Source: an uncultured Oscillospiraceae bacterium (lineage in GTDB: Bacteria; Bacillota; Clostridia; Oscillospirales; Ruminococcaceae). From it: a stretch of DNA of 8,260 nucleotides. Position numbers and translations under genes: made by a program. The notes beneath the pieces are model-generated. The model did no database searches. It worked only from the letters and a program-made list of their open reading frames with translations, and was not told the origin of the DNA. Where the stretch lies: the NCBI GenBank assembly GCA_934232845.1, contig CAKQGD010000066.1, forward strand, positions 1 to 8,260, written 5' to 3'. Shown here piece by piece: positions 5,528-8,260 of this stretch; position 1 is the stretch's first letter; each line of letters begins with the position of its first letter.

Positions 5528-5543
5528 TGGCATGGAATTTGCA
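5528..5543 (+). promoter_or_regulatory. Sigma-54 (-24/-12) promoter of the AEC transporter operon
   Basis: TGGCAT-GGAAT-TTGCA matches the sigma-54 consensus TGGCAC-N5-TTGCA at every position but one. The invariant GG (5529-5530) and GC (5541-5542) are exactly 10 nt apart. The predicted start near 5554 falls just ahead of AGGAG (5561-5565) and 19 nt before the ATG at 5573, which is an ideal leader. Its intergenic placement and strand agree with the gene. Such promoters need an ATP-dependent activator, which is not encoded in this window. Confidence 0.7.
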
Positions 5544-5572
5544 TATTTAATATGACAGCAAGGAGAAAACGT

Positions 5573-6523
5573 ATGGAACTTCTGCTTTCGACCTTCAACA
5601 TGGTAATGCCGATGTTTGTGATCGTGTTTGCGGGGTACCTGCTGCGCAGATTTGGTGTGCTGGAGGAATCCGTGGCTTTGCGCCTCAACAATCTCTGCTA
5701 TCGGGTTCTGCTTCCTTGTTCCATGTTTCGTTCGGCTTTGACGATGCGCTTCGACAAAGCCTACATATGGCTTGCTTTGTTTGAATTAGCCACGATTGCG
5801 ATTTCCGTGCCGCTTCTCTGTTGGGTGGTGCCGAAGATCGTGCCGGATCGTCGGCAGGCCGGTGCGGTGGTGCAGACCTGTTTTCGGACAAATACGGCGA
5901 TTTTCGGCGTCAGCCTGATGGAATCTATCTGCGGCAATGAGAATCTTGCGCCGATGGTTGTGGTAATCGCCACGGTGGTACTCGGGTTTAACGTAGCGGC
6001 TACGGTTGAATTGACCTATTTTTCCGGAGAAAAGACAGACGGCAGAATGTCTCCCCGTAAACTGCTGTATGAACTTGCGCGCAACCCGATGATTTTAGGC
6101 ACGGCCGCGGGACTTGCGGTCAATCTGATGGGGATCACGCTTCCTTCGGCGGTGATGACCCCGATTACAAATCTGTCGCTTTGTGCAATGCCCATCGCGA
6201 TGCTGTCTGTGGGAATGCGTTTTGATCTCGCATCCATCACAAGCAACCGGCGGATCATCGCTTTTGCGACGGCGGTCAAGCTGGTTCTCATGCCGTTGGT
6301 TTGGACGTCGTGCGCATATTTTCTCGGTTTCCGCGATTATATCCTGTGTGCGATTTTCTTTCAGCAGGCGTCGATGACGATCACAATTGCTCCCGCGATG
6401 GCGGAGGCATTTGGCTGCGACGGAAAAATTTCCGGAGAAATTCTGATTGTGCAGACGGGAGTCTCCTGCCTGACGATGTTTTTCGGCGTATATCTTCTGC
6501 GATTCATTGGTGTGATCGCATAA
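5573..6523 (+). CDS. AEC-family transporter (auxin efflux carrier family permease), first of a tandem pair
   Basis: 316 residues with about ten membrane helices, roughly at 8-25, 38-57, 64-86, 98-118, 125-147, 171-187, 200-216, 228-248, 254-275 and 290-312, in two repeats of five as in the AEC/bile-acid-symporter fold. Family marks include the broken helix with LLPCSMF (46-52), FRTNTAIFG (104-112) and RNPMILGTAAG (170-180) opening the second half. Bacterial AEC proteins carry organic acids such as malate or malonate, or amino acids; the substrate here is unknown. The ATG at 5573 is chosen because AAGGAG (5560-5565) precedes it by 7 nt and membrane-protein homology starts there. The next gene, a paralogue, begins 36 bp later. 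A sigma-54 promoter lies directly upstream, which suggests substrate-induced expression. Confidence 0.9.
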   Translation: MELLLSTFNMVMPMFVIVFAGYLLRRFGVLEESVALRLNNLCYRVLLPCSMFRSALTMRFDKAYIWLALFELATIAISVPLLCWVVPKIVPDRRQAGAVVQTCFRTNTAIFGVSLMESICGNENLAPMVVVIATVVLGFNVAATVELTYFSGEKTDGRMSPRKLLYELARNPMILGTAAGLAVNLMGITLPSAVMTPITNLSLCAMPIAMLSVGMRFDLASITSNRRIIAFATAVKLVLMPLVWTSCAYFLGFRDYILCAIFFQQASMTITIAPAMAEAFGCDGKISGEILIVQTGVSCLTMFFGVYLLRFIGVIA

Positions 6524-6559
6524 GGCTTTTGACATGACAGAAAGGTGATGTAGATTCCC

Positions 6560-7507
6560 ATGCAGCTTTTTTTCTCAACGTTTAACATGGTGGTGCCGCT
6601 GTTTGTGGTGGTGTTTGTCGGATATTTTCTTCGTGAGACAAATATTGTGTCCGAAAAACTTGCGGGTCCTCTCAACAGTCTGTGCTTTAAACTCTTGATT
6701 CCGTGTACTTGTATAAAATCCATGCAGAGTGTGACGCTCGACATCACCTACCTCTGGATGGCGGTCTACATGACGGCGACGTTTTTGATCTCAATTTTTA
6801 TTCTGTGCAAACTTGTTCCGAAGTTTGTTCCGGTACGCGGACAGGCGGGTGTTGTGGTGCAGGGAGCGTTTCGCTCCAACTCCGTTTTGTTTGCGCTGCC
6901 GCTGATGATCAGCGTCTGCGGCGAGGAAAACGTGGGCCCCATTCTTGTGAACGTGGCGCTTGCGGCGGTGCTGTTTAACGCGGCGGCCGTCGTCGTACTG
7001 TCGCGCTTCTCCGAGACGGGGGCAAGCGGAAAAATCAACCCGCTTTCCATGCTGCGCCAGGTCATCACAAATCCGATTATTGTGGGCACGGCGATTGGGC
7101 TCGTAATTCGGTTTTTGCCTTTTTCGCTTCCGAATGTGATTTTAAAACCGGTTTTTGACCTCGGCGCGTGTGCGACGCCGATGGCCATGATCGCAATCGG
7201 TCTGCAGTTCAGTTTTCAGAGCCTGTCGAGCAACCGCCGGGCAATCGCAATCTCTACGGTGACCAAACTGATTGTAATGCCGTTGGTCTGGACGGTTGTG
7301 GGGTATTGGATTGGCTTTCGCAGCTATGTGCTTTGCGCGATTTTTATTGAGCATGCCTGTGCCAGCGCAACGGGAAGCGTTCCGATGGCCGCCGCGATGG
7401 GCTGCGACGATAAGCTGGCGGGAGAAATTATTCTGGTGCAGACGGCATTCTCCTGCTTTACGATCTTTTGCGGTGTGTATCTGCTGAGATTGTTTGCGAT
7501 TATCTGA
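6560..7507 (+). CDS. AEC-family transporter, second of a tandem pair
   Basis: 315 residues, again about ten membrane helices, and colinear with the upstream permease over its whole length with hardly any gaps. Shared blocks include STFNMV (6-11), GQAG/VVVQ followed by FRSN (104-107), the TNPIIVGTAIG opening of the second half (170-180), SSNRRAIA, VMPLVWT, YVLCAIF and the C-terminal FCGVYLLR. Differences cluster in helix 3, the central loop and the helix-9 region (IEHACASATGSV in place of FQQASMTITIAP), which may line the substrate path, so the pair may form a heteromer or differ in substrate. AAAGGTGAT precedes the ATG by about 10 nt. The pair most likely arose by an old tandem duplication. 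The acetyltransferase gene follows after 16 bp, so co-transcription is expected. Confidence 0.9.
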   Translation: MQLFFSTFNMVVPLFVVVFVGYFLRETNIVSEKLAGPLNSLCFKLLIPCTCIKSMQSVTLDITYLWMAVYMTATFLISIFILCKLVPKFVPVRGQAGVVVQGAFRSNSVLFALPLMISVCGEENVGPILVNVALAAVLFNAAAVVVLSRFSETGASGKINPLSMLRQVITNPIIVGTAIGLVIRFLPFSLPNVILKPVFDLGACATPMAMIAIGLQFSFQSLSSNRRAIAISTVTKLIVMPLVWTVVGYWIGFRSYVLCAIFIEHACASATGSVPMAAAMGCDDKLAGEIILVQTAFSCFTIFCGVYLLRLFAII

Positions 7508-7523
7508 GACAGAGGGATTTTTT

Positions 7524-8036
7524 ATGATTCGGCCTGCCAAAAACAAGGATCTTGAGCTGCTGATGCCCATTTATGCGGCGGCACGGCGCTGGATGTGTGA
7601 AAACAATAATCCGACCCAGTGGGCGGGCGGGTATCCGACTCGCGAGCTGCTGGAATCGGATCTTAAAAAAGGGCAGCTCTACGTCTGCGAACGCGCGGGG
7701 CGTCTCTGCGGCGCGTTTGTACTGGCCGAAGGGGAGGAGCCGACTTACGCCGTGATTGAAAACGGCGCATGGAAAAATGATCTGCCCTATGCGACCATTC
7801 ACCGTGTGGCGTCCGACGGACGGGAAAGAGGCATTTTTGCGGAATGTCTCGCCTTTTGCCGCGGCCGATGGGATACGCTTCGCATCGATACGCATTTTGA
7901 TAATCATATCATGCAGCGGCTGATTGAGACAGGCGGTTTTTCACGCTGCGGGGTTATTCATGTGGAGGACGGCAGCCCGCGCATTGCCTATCAGTGGACG
8001 AAAAGCGAAAAGCAGGAGGGCGAAAATGACTCTTAA
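7524..8036 (+). CDS. GNAT-family N-acetyltransferase
   Basis: 170 residues, a single GNAT domain. The N-terminus MIRPAKNKDLELLMPIYAAARRWM is typical of the fold's first strand and helix. The acetyl-CoA segment is TIHRVASDGRERGIFAECL (91-109), a form of motif A in which the usual RxxGxG reads GRERGIFA. It is followed by LRIDTHFDNHIMQRLIETGGF (119-139) and a C-terminal RCGVIHVEDGSPRIAYQW (141-158). This combination is common in firmicute acetyltransferases of unknown substrate. The ATG at 7524 has AGAGGG 7 nt upstream; an in-frame start at 7494 lies inside the permease gene and lacks a site. It is 16 bp downstream of the second AEC gene and its 3' end overlaps the next gene by 11 bp, so it belongs to the same operon. 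Confidence 0.88.
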   Translation: MIRPAKNKDLELLMPIYAAARRWMCENNNPTQWAGGYPTRELLESDLKKGQLYVCERAGRLCGAFVLAEGEEPTYAVIENGAWKNDLPYATIHRVASDGRERGIFAECLAFCRGRWDTLRIDTHFDNHIMQRLIETGGFSRCGVIHVEDGSPRIAYQWTKSEKQEGENDS

Positions 8037-8260
8037 AAAGCGGCGGTTTCTTTTAGCGGCGCAGCTGCTCTGCTCTGCGGCAGTTGTTGTGCTGGCGGTG
8101 CTGCAGCTGATCGGCGCGTGGGAAAAGGCGCTCTATGCGGCGGAACCGCTGCTTGGTGTTGTTTTGCTGCTTAACGGCGCTCTTAACTGGAATAGAAAGA
8201 GGGCTGCAGCTGCGGCGTCCATTGTAGCGGCTGTGTTTGTCTGGCTTTGTGCGGCGGCGG
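8026..8260 (+). CDS. Small membrane protein, N-terminal part (runs off the right edge)
   Basis: 78 residues are visible from the ATG at 8026, which overlaps the acetyltransferase stop by 11 bp and has AGGAGGG 6 nt upstream. After a basic start (MTLKKRR) come three hydrophobic segments, about 8-29, 36-53 and 60-78, separated by short loops with the charged patch NWNRKR (54-59). The positive residues at the N-terminus suggest it faces the cytoplasm. I do not recognise the family with confidence; short firmicute membrane proteins of the DUF3953 kind look similar. The end, and any later domain, is outside the window. Confidence 0.7.
   Translation, partial: MTLKKRRFLLAAQLLCSAAVVVLAVLQLIGAWEKALYAAEPLLGVVLLLNGALNWNRKRAAAAASIVAAVFVWLCAAA

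Larger units (their letters stand above)
5198..5572. other. 375-bp AT-rich divergent intergenic region, promoters and repeats only
   Basis: No convincing gene is seen. Going rightwards it holds: the leader and promoter of the minus-strand operon (5263-5291), an 8-bp inverted repeat around that promoter's -35, a second minus-strand -10 at 5328-5333, a plus-strand sigma-A-type promoter (5365-5394), a TGTTTCA/TGAAACA inverted repeat (5394-5430), shorter inverted repeats (GAAC-N6-GTTC at 5462-5475; AACAG-N9-CTGTT at 5484-5502), and a sigma-54 promoter (5528-5543). The plus-strand frame is open back to 5393 but has no RBS or homology there. Confidence 0.7.

Noticed and set aside
5393..5572. 60-residue N-terminal extension of the first AEC permease
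   Set aside because: It begins within the -10 of a promoter, lacks an RBS, and contains the sigma-54 promoter; the paralogue starts at the position equal to 5573.
1..8260. Defence system, prophage, insertion sequence, CRISPR array, tRNA or rRNA
   Set aside because: No direct-repeat array, transposase, integrase, toxin-antitoxin pair or RNA-gene pattern was found on either strand.

Overview
The window looks like an ordinary chromosomal segment from an anaerobic, fairly GC-rich member of the Clostridia, probably Oscillospiraceae/Ruminococcaceae-like. This is inferred from the protein families (a CobD-associated cysteine-rich small domain, DUF2284, an F420-ligase-type enzyme of about 400 residues, AEC transporters), the strong AGGAGG-type ribosome binding sites and the sigma-A-like promoters. 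I see no phage genes, transposases, CRISPR array, tRNA or rRNA.

Layout from left to right. (1) Minus strand: the 5' part of a YbaK/EbsC-family aminoacyl-tRNA deacylase gene running off the left edge, with its own promoter at 301-329. (2) Minus strand: a LysR-family regulator (875-1774) whose end overlaps by 14 bp a DUF2284 cysteine-rich putative metal-binding protein (376-888). (3) Divergent from these, plus strand: a coenzyme F420-0:L-glutamate ligase-family protein (2038-3231). The 263-bp divergent spacer holds a perfect 11-bp inverted repeat enclosing a good minus-strand promoter. A long, nearly perfect hairpin at 3257-3305 closes this gene and, from the other side, the next operon. (4) Minus strand, read from 5197 down to 3311: cysteine-rich small-domain protein, RluA-family pseudouridine synthase (ATGA overlap), SSAT-like GNAT acetyltransferase, and a small membrane-anchored protein of unknown function. 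(5) A 375-bp AT-rich divergent spacer (5198-5572). (6) Plus strand, 5573 onwards: two tandem paralogous AEC-family permeases, a second GNAT acetyltransferase and the start of a small membrane protein that runs off the right edge. Spacing suggests one operon.

The most noteworthy signals are regulatory. A textbook sigma-54 -24/-12 promoter (TGGCAT-N5-TTGCA, GG and GC exactly 10 nt apart) lies 30 bp before the first AEC transporter start. Its predicted start site falls just ahead of the ribosome binding site. A TGTTTCA-N23-TGAAACA inverted repeat about 100-135 bp upstream is a candidate enhancer-binding-protein site. This implies that the permease operon is switched on by a sigma-54 activator encoded elsewhere, as is common for organic or amino acid catabolism in Clostridia. 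The second point of interest is the LysR/DUF2284//F420-ligase-like divergent locus. Most Firmicutes do not make F420, so the ligase-family protein may act on another substrate, and the LysR protein probably controls it through the inverted repeat. No wholly new multi-gene system is evident.
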